Below, one piece after another: positions 49,389 through 62,650 of a stretch of 64,000 nt of DNA. Source of the DNA: Arctopsyche grandis (lineage: Eukaryota > Arthropoda > Insecta > Trichoptera > Hydropsychidae); the NCBI RefSeq assembly GCF_051622035.1, contig NC_135356.1:1054001-1118000 (forward strand), given 5' to 3'. How positions within the stretch are numbered: position 1 is the first letter of the stretch; each line of letters opens with the position of its first letter. Both the position numbers and the translations under genes were made by a program. The notes under the pieces were generated by a model, which saw only the letters and a program-made list of their open reading frames with translations, was not told the DNA's origin and did no database searches.

Positions 49389-50689
49389 ATCCATACTGTA
49401 CGGAAAACCGAAAACAACTAAAAGTACAGACCCATGACAGGTCGTTCTTACCACTAGCGTAATTTGCAAAACTTGTGACAAATTTGACAAACATGCCACT
49501 CAAATTTGACAAATTTGCCACTCTGCTGGTTGTGTTTCTTTTCCGTTCCATTGACCTTGGTAAATGTGCACCCAACAGTCTGCCACTCTGTTGAATGTGC
49601 TTCTTTTCCGTTCCATTGACCCAACTGAAATCCATTTCTTTCTGATGTATTTTCCCGTTACATCTGCGAGATGATCTAAACACTGCTGCAACTGTCCATG
49701 TATTTTTTCAGGTACTCGTGTTTCCACTAGTTTCCAACTAGATTTTTTTCAATTCAATTCAATTTTTATCAATTGTTCCGCTCTCTCTCGTTGAAGTCGC
49801 GATCTGGCGTTTCTTCAGTTTCAAATGCCCTCACGTGGTTGATCCAAGTCGCTCGTTTCCCCAACGTCCAAATTTGTTGCGGTGGCCCCGTCTTCCTGTC
49901 ATGTGGCCCAGCATCCTTCTGCAGACCAACGTTCCACCCAGAACGTGCTTCCGTTGCCATTCCCTCTGAAGCGGTGCCTCTATCCTCCCAAAAGTGACTT
50001 GATTGACTCCGCCGACTGACCAACCAACATTTATCCAATCTGATAAATGTGCCTCTCTGCCGTTGCATGGTTCCGATTGAATTCCATTTCAATCCGTTTA
50101 CTTTCCGACTCTTTGCGAGATGCCACCTGTGACATAACAGGTGGTTAACTAGTTTCCAATTAGACTCGACTAGTTTCCAATTAGATTTTTTTCCAGTTTG
50201 TTGACATCTGCCGTCAACAAACAGTTAAAGGGAATAGTGGCTTGTAATCGACATCTCTCAGTTGTAGTCAATCTCCGCTCCTCTTCTGACGACGATGCTT
50301 TCCCGTGGATCGTCGTCACCTACAGCCGCTAATTCTTGCTACTTGCGGCGAATTGGCGAACTGCACTCGTCCCGGTCGCCCTTTGGATGACTCTGCAATT
50401 GCCGGATGCTGCTCTCCGATGTTGTCTTTAAATTGTATATACATATGTACATACATATATAAATTTTATTAAAATTCATTGAAATTTTTTATTATTTAAT
50501 ATTAAACTCTTCATAAAAATAGATGCTAAAATTGAACATTTTTAATGCCCTTAAACGCTAAAATGCAAAATGAAAATGCTAAAATTGACAGAAATAGGAG
50601 CCCAAAATACGTGGCTCTAATGATGATGATTATGTATGTACATATGTATGTATGTACTATCTCAAAATTGTTAAGGTTTAATTAAATTC
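49389..50689. other. Repeat-derived stretch, unresolved
   Basis: CTTTTCCGTTCCATTGACC occurs twice (49536, 49602) and ACTAGTTTCCAA.TAGATTTT occurs at 49727 and 50167, with a truncated copy at 50141, so the stretch is built of internal repeats. 49750-50420 is unusually GC-rich for the window. Minus-strand frames at 49500-50092 are rich in W and R and could be a degenerate LINE tail, but no motif decides it. AATTGAATTGAATT near 49750 could be a LINE tail. Confidence 0.35.
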
Positions 50690-50940
50690 AACTTTATTGT
50701 CCTGCTAACACAGGCAATAATTCTCTTCAAAACGATTTGGACAAAATTGACACGTGGCCAAAAACTTGACTTCTAACTTTAAATGTTAAGAAATGCTCTG
50801 TACTACACTTAGGAAAAAATAAACCCAAATCGTTCCTGCAAAATTAACAACCAGTTTCTCAATTGCGTCCAACATCAATTAGACCTATGTAAGTATCATC
50901 ACCAATTGCGACCTAAAATGGTCCTCTCATATTTATCAAA
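50690..50940 (+). pseudogene. LINE reverse transcriptase fragment
   Basis: Frame-shifted plus-strand pieces read SLQNDLDKIDTWP, NVKKCSVLHLGKN and DLKWSSHIYQ, the thumb region of a CR1/jockey-like reverse transcriptase. The end of this fragment (CTCAATTGCGTCCAACATCA onward) is repeated at 51518-51608. Confidence 0.6.
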
Positions 50941-51139
50941 TGCATGCATATTTTTATAAAGTGTAAACACGGATTTTATACCTAAATTATGCACACATGT
51001 TTATGTACATATGTATGTGTTGTTATTATGTACAAATTCGAAAATAAAAAGGTTGGTACCTGTGTATATATCGTATCACAAAATCTATGAACGAGTTGTC
51101 GTGTAACCGTGTATATGTATGTATATACCGTATCACAAC

Positions 51140-51310
51140 ATAAGGTCCAATGATATAAGATCCAACCACAAAGGTACCACGAAAAAAGATCCTCCCGATA
51201 GAATGTCCACCAGATAAGTGATCCAGACGATAAAAAACCCAGATGATAAAACGTCCGACCGAAATCGTCTAACCGGTTAAAGGTCCAGCCACAAAAAGTC
51301 CGAAAACAAA
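51140..51310. repeat. Degenerate 15-16-bp tandem repeat
   Basis: About eleven units built on AAGGTCCAACCGATAA recur (AGGTCC, AGATCC, ATGTCC, GTGATCC, ACGTCCG). Units vary strongly. Not coding; possibly a subterminal array of a DNA transposon. Confidence 0.6.
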
Positions 51311-51455
51311 ATATAAAAAAGTAATAATGGTTGATAAAACGCTCCATATTTATAATAAATCGGATATCGAGTCAATTTGACTCGATATTCGATTGAATAC
51401 TCGGTGAATACTCGATACTCGATTGAATATTTGGTGAGTGAATCGAATTTGGAAT

Positions 51456-51862
51456 CAGGTGTGGTCAACCGGGTTTAAATTGTTTTTATTATTTTCCGAA
51501 TATAATAATAATGTTATTCAGTTCCTCAATTGCGTCCAACATCAATTAGATCTATGTAAGTATCATCACCACTTGCGACCTAAAATGGTCCTCTCATATT
51601 TATCAAATTGTCAACAAATGTTATTCATATTCTGTATGTTATAAAGCGTGTATTCAATTTTCTGAACGTAACTATTTTATCAAAAATATATAAAACTTTC
51701 ATCAGACCTGATTGTGAAGGAATTTGAATTAGTTTTTAAAAATCAGGCCAATTTTTTCCTTGGGCCGGATGAAAATTGAGGGATTGGATCAATTTTTTCA
51801 ATCGAAAGATTGGGGGAAAATTGGATCAATTTTTTCCATGGGCCGGTAGGTTGGTGACCACT
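51456..51862. mobile_element. hAT-like terminal-repeat element, weak
   Basis: CAGGTGTGGTCAACCGGG on the left and, complemented, CAGTGGTCACCAACCTACCGG on the right look like hAT ends. No target duplication was seen. It encloses the second copy of the LINE scrap (51518-51608) and two GGATCAATTTTTTC repeats. Confidence 0.4.
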
Positions 51863-53249
51863 GCATTAGGGTATTTCTTAAAATCGTTATGTAACTTAAA
51901 TATAATTTTAAAAGGTTTTTATGCATATCTTTTTCCACCATGAAACAATCTTTACTCTTGAGTTTTGTGGTTTTTAATTAATAAGGAACTTATTTCTCTA
52001 TTATTTTATTATGAGTATCTATGAAGTTATATATTTGTATACTTGTAGTAGCGAGAATATCTGAAATTCAAATACATATAATAAATCTTTCGATCTCAGA
52101 AACAATATACATATATATGCACTTATAACTATTTATGTACATACATATGTATGTTAGTGGAATCCGAAGCTGAAGAATGATGCATGGAGCTTAATAATGA
52201 TAATTGATGTCATCCACGAAATGTAAGTGAGAGTGATCGGCTTCGCCTGGGTTAGTATTTTTTTTTACTTTCAACACCTATGAATAATTAAAAATTTCTT
52301 GTGATATACTTACTGTGTTCGTGTAGTTCTTAATATGCTCAACATTCGCCCAAATGGACTATTTTCTTTCATTTAATATATGTATATTATATACTGCAGG
52401 GAATGAAACTCCAACCAGCATATCGATATATGTATGTACATATGTACTATTTGAATGTGCAGTACGTCTAAATACATTACCTAGGTAGATGAAATTGGAA
52501 GTGTGTTTGTGTTTTTCTTATGTAGACGCAGGAACAGGAACGGGAACAGGGACTCGTATAATAAGAAGATATTTGTAAAATGGCGATACAATTACATACA
52601 TTTAATATTTCATCATTTGTATGAAGGTATGTATATTCAGGCAACGCACAGTGTGGCCGTGTGTAGATCTGCCTGGACATTCACGACTTTAATATTTTCC
52701 GAAAAACTATTAAAATATCATCGTTATATATTGACGAGTATTGTATCTATATACTTTGATGAACTATTAATAAAATTTTATTTATTCGTGTCAAAATCCG
52801 TCACACTTGATCAAACTTGTGACTCGTGTAACTATATAGATTTGTATTTGTAATAAATATACATATGTATGTACTAAAAAGATAGATTTGGACTTTCAGG
52901 TTGGAGGTCACTTGGGATATAATTAAAAGCTTTATTGATAAATTTATGATCAAGTAGTACTCAAAAAAGTAGCTTCTAATATATTTAATCAAAATTTTAC
53001 CAAAAATATAATTGCTTTTTTGATTGGAATATCCACCCCTGAGTTTCTACTCGATTTTAATTAATTATTTATCTATAAGAATCTGTAAAATATTTGCTAC
53101 CACAAATTGCCTTAATTTTTTACGTTAAACATTATTTTGATAATTTTTACGACACCAATAAACAAATTTTGACCTCTTTTTTATCATCATTAAAACTTAT
53201 AAATTTTTATTTTTTCTATTTAATTTTATGATATATTTCTTCCCACTGA
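51863..53249. other. AT-rich intergenic stretch, nothing recognised
   Basis: Contains several ACATATGTATGTA microsatellite runs. No coding similarity was seen. Confidence 0.5.
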
Positions 53250-53712
53250 TTACACTGTTCGACAAATGACGACTTTTTTTTTGGTTCAGAGACGAGATAT
53301 AACTTTTCTTATAGATCTATGCCCAGTAAATACGAATCTGGTAATAAAAAGTGTTGATTGGCTCGAGATTCGGAGATACATACATACATATATGTATGTG
53401 TTTTTTAAATCGCGCGATTTTTCTTTATCTTGGTGTTGTTCGGTCGATTGCTCAAAATCTGTTAATTTCCTTTTCAGTTTTCAAATCTCTCAAAGTAGTC
53501 GTCCATTTTAAATCAAAAGTCAAAATTACGTATTTTCACTTGAGATTTTTTCCCACTGTTAATACTATATTATATTGATTATTTTCTATTGAAACATGTT
53601 TATTAGGATAGTGTTCTGGCCAAATTATTTTTTGTTTTCGTTTAAAATGGTTAATTGGATGTGTGCTGAATTTTAAATCTGTAAATTTACGAGCAAAAAA
53701 TTCGTATTAGTA
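53250..53712 (+). repeat. Dispersed repeat D, copy 2
   Basis: Aligns with 10569-11004, starting TTACACTGTTCGACA. It differs by a TACATACATATATGTATG expansion and local indels. Confidence 0.7.
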
Positions 53713-53800
53713 GAGCACGGATTTGTGCACGGATTAGAGCACGGATTTGTGCACGGATTAGAGCACGGATTTGTGCACAGATTAGAGCACGGAGTTGTGC
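53713..53800. repeat. 24-bp tandem repeat, about 3.7 copies
   Basis: Unit AGAGCACGGATTTGTGCACGGATT, with the half-units GAGCACGGA and GTGCACGGA themselves related (12-bp sub-period). It abuts the end of repeat D. Confidence 0.9.
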
Positions 53801-54408
53801 AAACGGCCACACATTGCGACACCAAGCTTATAAGGTAAAATAAAATCCATTATATTTTTATGTAATTAATTTATTACCCACATATCCAAAATCTCACAGT
53901 GAAAATGCATACGCATACATACATAGATACATTAAATATATTAAAATCTTATTATCTATTTTATTTCTACATGTGAGCAAAATACTAAAACAAATGACAT
54001 ATATGTACGAAGTTTTCATGCGTACAATTATATCAATGTACCTACGTATGGAAAGTTACATGTTTTTATTAAATTTTTGATAAATCGAATAGACAGTGAA
54101 CCGCGCAAAATTTTTACAACCAAATTTTAGTGCATCTTTATAAACTAATTCAATTATATAGGACCAAAAGGCTCAACTTCTGATATAACAGATTGGTGAT
54201 ATATCATGCAATATTATTATACATATGTATATGTATATCATGCAATACATGTTGGAAAATGAGAATTCTGCAATCGAGAAATGCATTAATTGATCACATT
54301 TGATGTAACCGAAACGGCAACATTCGCAAATATGGCGATATATCTACTATTCAACTGAAAACAAGACAGGGAAACGTGTGCACATATACTCGATACACTT
54401 TGTCAATT
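53801..54408. other. Spacer before the satellite, nothing recognised
   Basis: AT-rich DNA with ATACATATGTATATG runs. No gene or terminal repeat was seen. Confidence 0.5.
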
Positions 54409-54430
54409 TTCAAGAGGAGGACAAGACAAC

Positions 54431-55432
54431 GTCGACTTCATAACTCTGGACAACTCCAGTATCCAGAGCAATTGGTATGTCGTGATATCACCTGCATCGG
54501 ATGTTTATAAGTCATGAAAACATATGATGTCGAAAGAACTCGCAGTATTGTTTTACACGAATGAGGACGAAACGTTTCATTAAACTGAGAACGAGAGTAC
54601 GTTTCAAGTTTAAAGATTGAAAATTGTCCGTTTTGTGGACGATTTATTCAATTTTGATTCATCTTGTAATGAAAAACTCGAAGAAATATAAACAGCTAAC
54701 GTTTCTCTGGCTTGTTTCAATAATGGATCACTTTGAAATATTTGGAATCTATGGAATTTCACAGATCACGATTTGATCAAGCTTGTACGCATATTTCAAC
54801 AAGCGAGGAGACAGAGACACGAGTGCACGTAAACCCGTTACACTTTGCTCCATTTTTAAGGACATTGCATATCCAATCGTATCAAAAGAGAAAAAGAAAG
54901 TGACCTTTAAGGATTGGCTGATTGCCCTTGTAGTAAATATCACAACAATAGGGCTACAGAATCTACTTTTAGCAGAAGAGATTCATTGTTATGTCGATAA
55001 TTGTCCGATTTGAACGTTCGACGATGACGTTTGTTTTCGTCAGATTATTTTTGTAGTTGCATACGTATAATTCAACTACAACGATTCGTTAACTTGATTG
55101 GACTTGTCTATTTATGTATCGCATTGGACTTATCTATCTTCGAAAAGTCGAAATTTAATTACAAAAATGGTGTACAAATACTGTCCCAAGTAAGCTTGAA
55201 TAAAAAATTGCAAGCTGGAATAAAAGCACATAAATGTAATCGGCCTGAGGTGCCGATCTTAGTGCTTTCATGTAATGTATTTTATTAAATCATATACATA
55301 CATGTACACCCCATATTATTAATTTTATTACTAGCATCAAAACGAAAGACGCACTAAATTAATAGTAAATTGCATATCACATTATAATTAAATGAGAACG
55401 ACTATAAAGTTTCTAGAGGAGAACAAGACAAT
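54431..55432. repeat. Satellite monomer 1 (short type)
   Basis: First full unit and the most diverged at its start (GGACAACTCC; AAAGAACTCG). The short-type segment at 55198-55337 has two AATAAA words and the stem-loop ATCGGCCTGAGGTGCCGAT. Confidence 0.9.
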
Positions 55433-56675
55433 GTCGACTTCATAACTCTGGAAAACTCCAGTATCCAGAGCAATTAGTATGTCGTGATATCACCTGCATC
55501 GGATGTTTATAAGTCATGAAAACAGATGATGTCCAAACGACTCGCAGTATTGTTTTACACGAATGAGGACGACACGTATCCATTAAACTGAGAACGAGAG
55601 TACGTTTCAAGTTTAAAGATTGAAAATTGTCCGTTTTGTGGACGATTTATTCCATTTTGATTCATCTTGTAATGAAAAACTCGAAGAAATGTAAACAGCT
55701 AACGTTTCTCTGGCTTGTTTCAATAATGGATCACTTTGAAATATTTGGAATCTATGGAATTTCACAGATCACGATTTGATCAAGCTTGTACGCATATTTC
55801 AACAAGCGAGGAGACAGAGACACGAGTGCACGTAAACCCGTTACACTTTGCTCCATTTTTAAGGACATTGCATATCCAATCGTATCAAAAGAGAAAAAGA
55901 AAGTGACCTTTAAGGATTGGCTGATTGCCCTTGTAGTAAATATCACAACAATAGGGCTACAGAATCTACTTTTAGCAGAAGAGATTCATTGTTATGTCGA
56001 TAATTGTCCGATTTGAACGTTCGACGATGACGTTTGTTTTCGTCAGATTATTTTTGTAGTTGCATACGTATAATTCAACTACAACGCTTCGTTTACTTAA
56101 TTGGACTTGTCTATCTATGTATCGATTTGGACTTATCTATCTTCGAAAAGTCGAAATTTAATTACAAAAATGGTGTACAAATACTGTCCCAAGTAAGCTT
56201 GAAGCCCAGACAGCTCCTTCGTTATGGTGGCTATATAGATCGAAGCTTCCATCGACTAGATTCAAATATGTATTGAATCTATTGGAAACGTAAATAATAC
56301 TCATGTGATAACTATGAACACAATGAATTGGGTAACTTGCTACTATAGAGTTTGCACCCAGCTGCACTAATATTCCACTTTAGTGAAACTTATAGACATA
56401 CATACATATGTATGTATATATTTATTTATAATTTTTTGGCCCATTATATTTGAGGACGATCATACCATGTCATTAAATATCCTAAGATATCGTTCGACAA
56501 CCCAGAGGACAATGGAGTTGCGGGGGAGCAACGCGACCGAAAAGACAACTCGGTTTCGTTGAAACAGTTATTACTAGCATCAAAACGAAAGACGCACTAA
56601 ATTAATAGTAAATCGCATATCACATTATAATTAAATGAGAACGACTATAAAGTTTCTAGAGGAGAACAAGACAAT
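55433..56675. repeat. Satellite monomer 2 (long type)
   Basis: Carries the variants TTTCTAGAGG (just upstream) and GATGTCCAAACG; its right half matches that of monomer 7 (GTGGCTATATAG, ACTTATAGAC). Confidence 0.9.
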
Positions 56676-57918
56676 GTCGACTTCATAACTCTGGAAAACT
56701 CCAGTATCCAGAGCAATTAGTATGTCGTGATATCACCTGCATCGGATGTTTATAAGTCATGAAAACAGATGATGTCCAAACGACTCGCAGTATTGTTTTG
56801 CACGAATGAGGACGACACGTATCCATTAAACTGAGAACGAGAGTACGTTTCAAGTTTAAAGATTGAAAATTGTCCGTTTTGTGGACGATTTATTCCATTT
56901 TGATTCATCTTGTAATGAAAAACTCGAAGAAATGTAAACAGCTAACGTTTCTCTGGCTTGTTTCAATAATGGATCACTTTGAAATATTTGGAATCTATGG
57001 AATTTCACAGATCACGATTTGATCAAGCTTGTACGCATATTTCAACAAGCGAGGAGACAGAGACACGAGTGCACGTAAACCCGTTACACTTTGCTCCATT
57101 TTTAAGGACATTGCATATCCAATCGTATCAAAAGAGAAAAAGAAAGTGACCTTTAAGGATTGGCTGATTGCCCTTGTAGTAAATATCACAACAATAGGGC
57201 TACAGAATCTACTTTTAGCAGAAGAGATTCATTGTTATGTCGATAATTGTCCGATTTGAACGTTCGACGATGACGTTTGTTTTCGTCAGATTATTTTTGT
57301 AGTTGCATACGTATAATTCAACTACAACGCTTCGTTTACTTAATTGGACTTGTCTATCTATGTATCGATTTGGACTTATCTATCTTCGAAAAGTCGAAAT
57401 TTAATTACAAAAATGGTGTACAAATACTGTCCCAAGTAAGCTTGAAGCCCAGACAGCTCCTTCGTTATGGTGGCTATATAGATCGAAGCTTCCATCGACT
57501 AGATTCAAATATGTATTGAATCTATTGGAAACGTAAATAATACTCATGTGATAACTATGAACACAATGAATTGGGTAACTTGCTACTATAGAGTTTGCAC
57601 CCAGCTGCACTAATATTCCACTTTAGTGAAACTTACAGACATACATACATATGTATGTATATATTTATTTATAATTTTTTGGCCCATTATATTTGAGGAC
57701 GATCATACCATGTCATTAAATATCCTAAGATATCGTTCGACAACCCAGAGGACAATGGAGTTGCGGGGGAGCAACGCGACCGAAAAGACAACTCGGTTTC
57801 GTTGAAACAGTTATTACTAGCATCAAAACGAAAGACGCACTAAATTAATAGTAAATCGCATATCACATTATAATTAAATGAGTACGACTAGAAAGTTTCA
57901 AGAGGAGAACAAGACAAC
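56676..57918. repeat. Satellite monomer 3 (long type)
   Basis: Shares private variants with monomer 8 (GTTTTGCACGAATG, ACTTACAGAC), 5,975 bp away. Confidence 0.9.
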
Positions 57919-59161
57919 GTCGACTTCATAACTCTGGAAAACTCCAGTATCCAGAGCAATTGGTATGTCGTGATATCACCTGCATCGGATGTTTATAAGT
58001 CATGAAAACAGGTGATGTCGAAACGACTCGCAGTATTGTTTTACACGAATGAGGATGACACGTATCCATTAAACTGAGAACGAGAGTACGTTTCAAGTTT
58101 AAAGATTGAAAATTGTCCGTTTTGTGGACGATTTATTCCATTTTGATTCATCTTGTAATGAAAAACTCGAAGAAATGTAAACAGCTAACGTTTCTCTGGC
58201 TTGTTTCAATAATGGATCACTTTGAAATATTTGGAATCTATGGAATTTCACAGATCACGATTTGATCAAGCTTGTACGCATATTTCAACAAGCGAGGAGA
58301 CAGAGACACGAGTGCACGTAAACCCGTTACACTTTGCTCCATTTTTAAGGACATTGCATATCCAATCGTATCAAAAGAGAAAAAGAAAGTGACCTTTAAG
58401 GATTGGCTGATTGCCCTTGTACTAAATATCACAACAATAGGGCTACAGAATCTACTTTTAGCAGAAGAGATTCATTGTTATGTCGATAATTGTCCGATTT
58501 GAACGTTCGACGATGACGTTTGTTTTCGTCAGATTATTTTTGTAGTTGCATACGTATAATTCAACTACAACGCTTCGTTTACTTGATTGGACTTGTCTAT
58601 CTATGTATCGATTTGGACTTATCTATCTTCGAAAAGTCGAAATTTAATTACAAAAATGGTGTACAAATACTGTCCCAAGTAAGCTTGAAGCCCAGACAGC
58701 TCCTTCGTTATGGAGGCGATATAGATCGAAGCTTCCATCGACTAGATTCAAATATGTATTGAATCTATTGGAAACGTAAATAATACTCATGTGATAACTA
58801 TGAACACAATGAATTGGGTAACTTGCTACTATAGAGTTTGCACCCAGCTGCACTAATATTCCACTTTAGTGAAACTTATAGACATACATACATATGTATG
58901 TATATATTTATTTATAATTTTTTGGCCCATTATATTTGAGGACGATCATACCATGTCATTAAATATCCTAAGATATCGTTCGACAACCCAGAGGACAATG
59001 GAGTTGCGGGGGAGCAACGCGACCGAAAAGACAACTCGGTTTCGTTGAAACAGTTATTACTAGCATCAAAACGAAAGACGCACTAAATTAATAGTAAATC
59101 GCATATCACATTATAATTAAATGAGTACGACTAGAAAGTTTCAAGAGGAGAACAAGACAAC
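57919..59161. repeat. Satellite monomer 4 (long type)
   Basis: Has ACAGGTGATGTCG and GAGGATGACACG. The visible part of monomer 9 is identical to it. Confidence 0.9.
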
Positions 59162-60164
59162 GTCGACTTCATAACTCTGGAAAACTCCAGTATCCAGAGC
59201 AATTTTTATGTCGTGATATCACCTGCATCGGATGTTTATAAGTCATGAAAACAGATGATGTCGAAACGACTCGCAGTATTGTTTTACACGAATGAGGACG
59301 ACACGTATCCATTAAACTGAGAACGAGAGTACGTTTCAAGTTTAAAGATTGAAAATTGTCCGTTTTGTGGACGATTTATTCCATTTTTATTCATCTTGTA
59401 ATGAAAAACTCGAAGAAATGTAAACAGCTAACGTTTCTCTGGCTTGTTTCAATAATGGATCACTTTGAAATATTTGGAATCTATGGAATTTCACAGATCA
59501 CGATTTGATCAAGCTTGTACGCATATTTCAACAAGCGAGGAGACAGAGACACGAGTGCACGTAAACCCGTTACACTTTGCTCCATTTTTAAGGACATTGC
59601 ATATCCAATCGTATCAAAAGAGAAAAAGAAAGTGACCTTTAAGGATTGGCTGATTGCCCTTGTACTAAATATCACAACAATAGGGCTACAGAATCTACTT
59701 TTAGCAGAAGAGATTCATTGTTATGTCGATAATTGTCCGATTTGAACGTTCGACGATGACGTTTGTTTTCGTCAGATTATTTTTGTAGTTGCATACGTAT
59801 AATTCAACTACAACGCTTCGTTAACTTGATTGGACTTGTCTATTTATGTATCGCATTGGACTTATCTATCTCCGAATAGTCGAAATTTAATTACAAAAAT
59901 GGTGTACAAATACTGTCCCAAGTAAGCTTGAATAAAAAATTGCAAGCTGGAATAAAAGCACATAAATGTAATCGGCCTGAGGTGCCGATCTTAGTGCTTT
60001 CATGTAATGTATTTTATTAAATCATATACATACATGTACACCCCATATTATTAATTTTATTACTAGCATCAAAACGAAAGACGCACTAAATTAATAGTAA
60101 ATTGCATATCACATTATAATTAAATGAGTACGAATAGAAAGTTTCAAGAGGAGAACAAGACAAC
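59162..60164. repeat. Satellite monomer 5 (short type)
   Basis: Second short unit, with the private variant GCAATTTTTATG near its start and CTCCGAATAGTCG before the alternative segment. Confidence 0.9.
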
Positions 60165-61407
60165 GTCGACTTCATAACTCTGGAAAACTCCAGTATCCAG
60201 AACAATTGGTATGTCGTGATATCACCTGCATCGGATGTTTATAAGTCATGAAAACAGGTGATGTCGAAACGACTCGCAGTATTGTTTTACACGAATGAGG
60301 ATGACACGTATCCATTAAACTGAGAACGAGAGTACGTTCTAAGTTTAAAGATTGAAAATTGTCCGTTTTGTGGACGATTTATTCCATTTTGATTCATCTT
60401 GTAATGAAAAACTCGAAGAAATGTAAACAGCTAACGTTTCTCTGGCTTGTTTCAATAATGGATCACTTTGAAATATTTGGAATCTATGGAATTTCACAGA
60501 TCACGATTTGATCAAGCTTGTACGCATATTTCAACAAGCGAGGAGACAGAGACACGAGTGCACGTAAACCCGTTACACTTTGCTCCATTTTTAAGGACAT
60601 TGCATATCCAATCGTATCAAAAGAGAAAAAGAAAGTGACTTTTAAGGATTGGCTGATTGCCCTTGTAGAAAATATCACAACAATAGGGCTACAGAATCTA
60701 CTTTTAGCAGAAGAGATTCATTGTTATGTCGATAATTGTCCGATTTGAACGTTCGACGATGACGTTTGTTTTCGTCAGATTATTTTTGTAGTTGCATACG
60801 TATAATTCAACTACAACGCTTCGTTTACTTGATTGGACTTGTCTATCTATGTATCGATTTGGACTTATCTATCTTCGAAAAGTCGAAATTTAATTACAAA
60901 AATGGTGTACAAATACTGTCCCAAGTAAGCTTGAAGCCCAGACAGCTCCTTCGTTATGGAGGCTATATAGATCGAAGCTTCCATCGACTAGATTCAAATA
61001 TGTATTGAATCTATTGGAAACGTAAATAATACTCATGTGATAACTATGAACACAATGAATTGGGTAACTTGCTACTATAGAGTTTGCACCCAGCTGCACT
61101 AATATTCCACTTTAGTGAAACTTACAGACATACATACATATGTATATATATATTTATTTATAATTTTTTGGCCCATTATATTTGAGGACGATCATACCAT
61201 GTCATTAAATATCCTAAGATATCGTTCGACAACCCAGAGGACAATGGAGTTGCGGGGGAGCAACGCGACCGAAAAGACAACTCGGTTTCGTTGAAACAGT
61301 TATTACTAGCATCAAAACGAAAGACGCACTAAATTAATAGTAAATCGCATATCACATTATAATAAAATGAGTACGACTAGAAAGTTTCAAGAGGAGAACA
61401 AGACAAC
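60165..61407. repeat. Satellite monomer 6 (long type)
   Basis: Long unit with private variants (CCAGAACAATTGG; GTAGAAAATATC; ATGTATATATATA). Confidence 0.9.
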
Positions 61408-62650
61408 GTCGACTTCATAACTCTGGAAAACTCCAGTATCCAGAGCAATTGGTATGTCGTGATATCACCTGCATCGGATGTTCATAAGTCATGAAAACAG
61501 ATGATGTCGAAACGACTCGCAGTATTGTTTTACACGAATGAGGACGACACGTATCCATTAAACTGAGAACGAGAGTACGTTTCAAGTTTAAAGATTGAAA
61601 ATTGTCCGTTTTGTGGACGATTTATTCCATTTTGATTCATCTTGTAATGAAAAACTCGAAGAAATGTAAACAGCTAACGTTTCTCTGGCTTGTTTCAATA
61701 ATGGATCACTTTGAAATATTTGGAATCTATGGAATTTCACAGATCACGATTTGATCAAGCTTGTACGCATATTTCAACAAGCGAGGAGACAGAGACACGA
61801 GTGCACGTAAACCCGTTACACTTTGCTCCATTTTTAAGGACATTGCATATCCAATCGTATCAAAAGAGAAAAAGAAAGTGACCTTTAAGGATTGGCTGAT
61901 TGCCCTTGTAGTAAATATCACAACAATAGGGCTACAGAATCTACTTTTAGCAGAAGAGATTCATTGTTATGTCGATAATTGTCCGATTTGAACGTTCGAC
62001 GATGACGTTTGTTTTCGTCAGATTATTTTTGTAGTTGCATACGTATAATTCAACTACAACGCTTCGTTTACTTAATTGGACTTGTCTATCTATGTATCGA
62101 TTTGGACTTATCTATCTTCGAAAAGTCGAAATTTAATTACAAAAATGGTGTACAAATACTGTCCCAAGTAAGCTTGAAGCCCAGACAGCTCCTTCGTTAT
62201 GGTGGCTATATAGATCGAAGCTTCCATCGACTAGATTCAAATATGTATTGAATCTATTGGAAACGTAAATAATACTCATGTGATAACTATGAACACAATG
62301 AATTGGGTAACTTGCTACTATAGAGTTTGCACCCAGCTGCACTAATATTCCACTTTAGTGAAACTTATAGACATACATACATATGTATGTATATATTTAT
62401 TTATAATTTTTTGGCCCATTATATTTGAGGACGATCATACCATGTCATTAAATATCCTAAGATATCGTTCGACAACCCAGAGGACAATGGAGTTGCGGGG
62501 GAGCAACGCGACCGAAAAGACAACTCGGTTTCGTTGAAACAGTTATTACTAGCATCAAAACGAAAGACGCACTAAATTAATAGTAAATCGCATATCACAT
62601 TATAATTAAATGAGAACGACTATAAAGTTTCTAGAGGAGAACAAGACAAT
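61408..62650. repeat. Satellite monomer 7 (long type)
   Basis: Left half is its own type (GATGTTCATAAG); right half matches monomer 2, which places the duplication breakpoint in mid-monomer. Confidence 0.9.
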
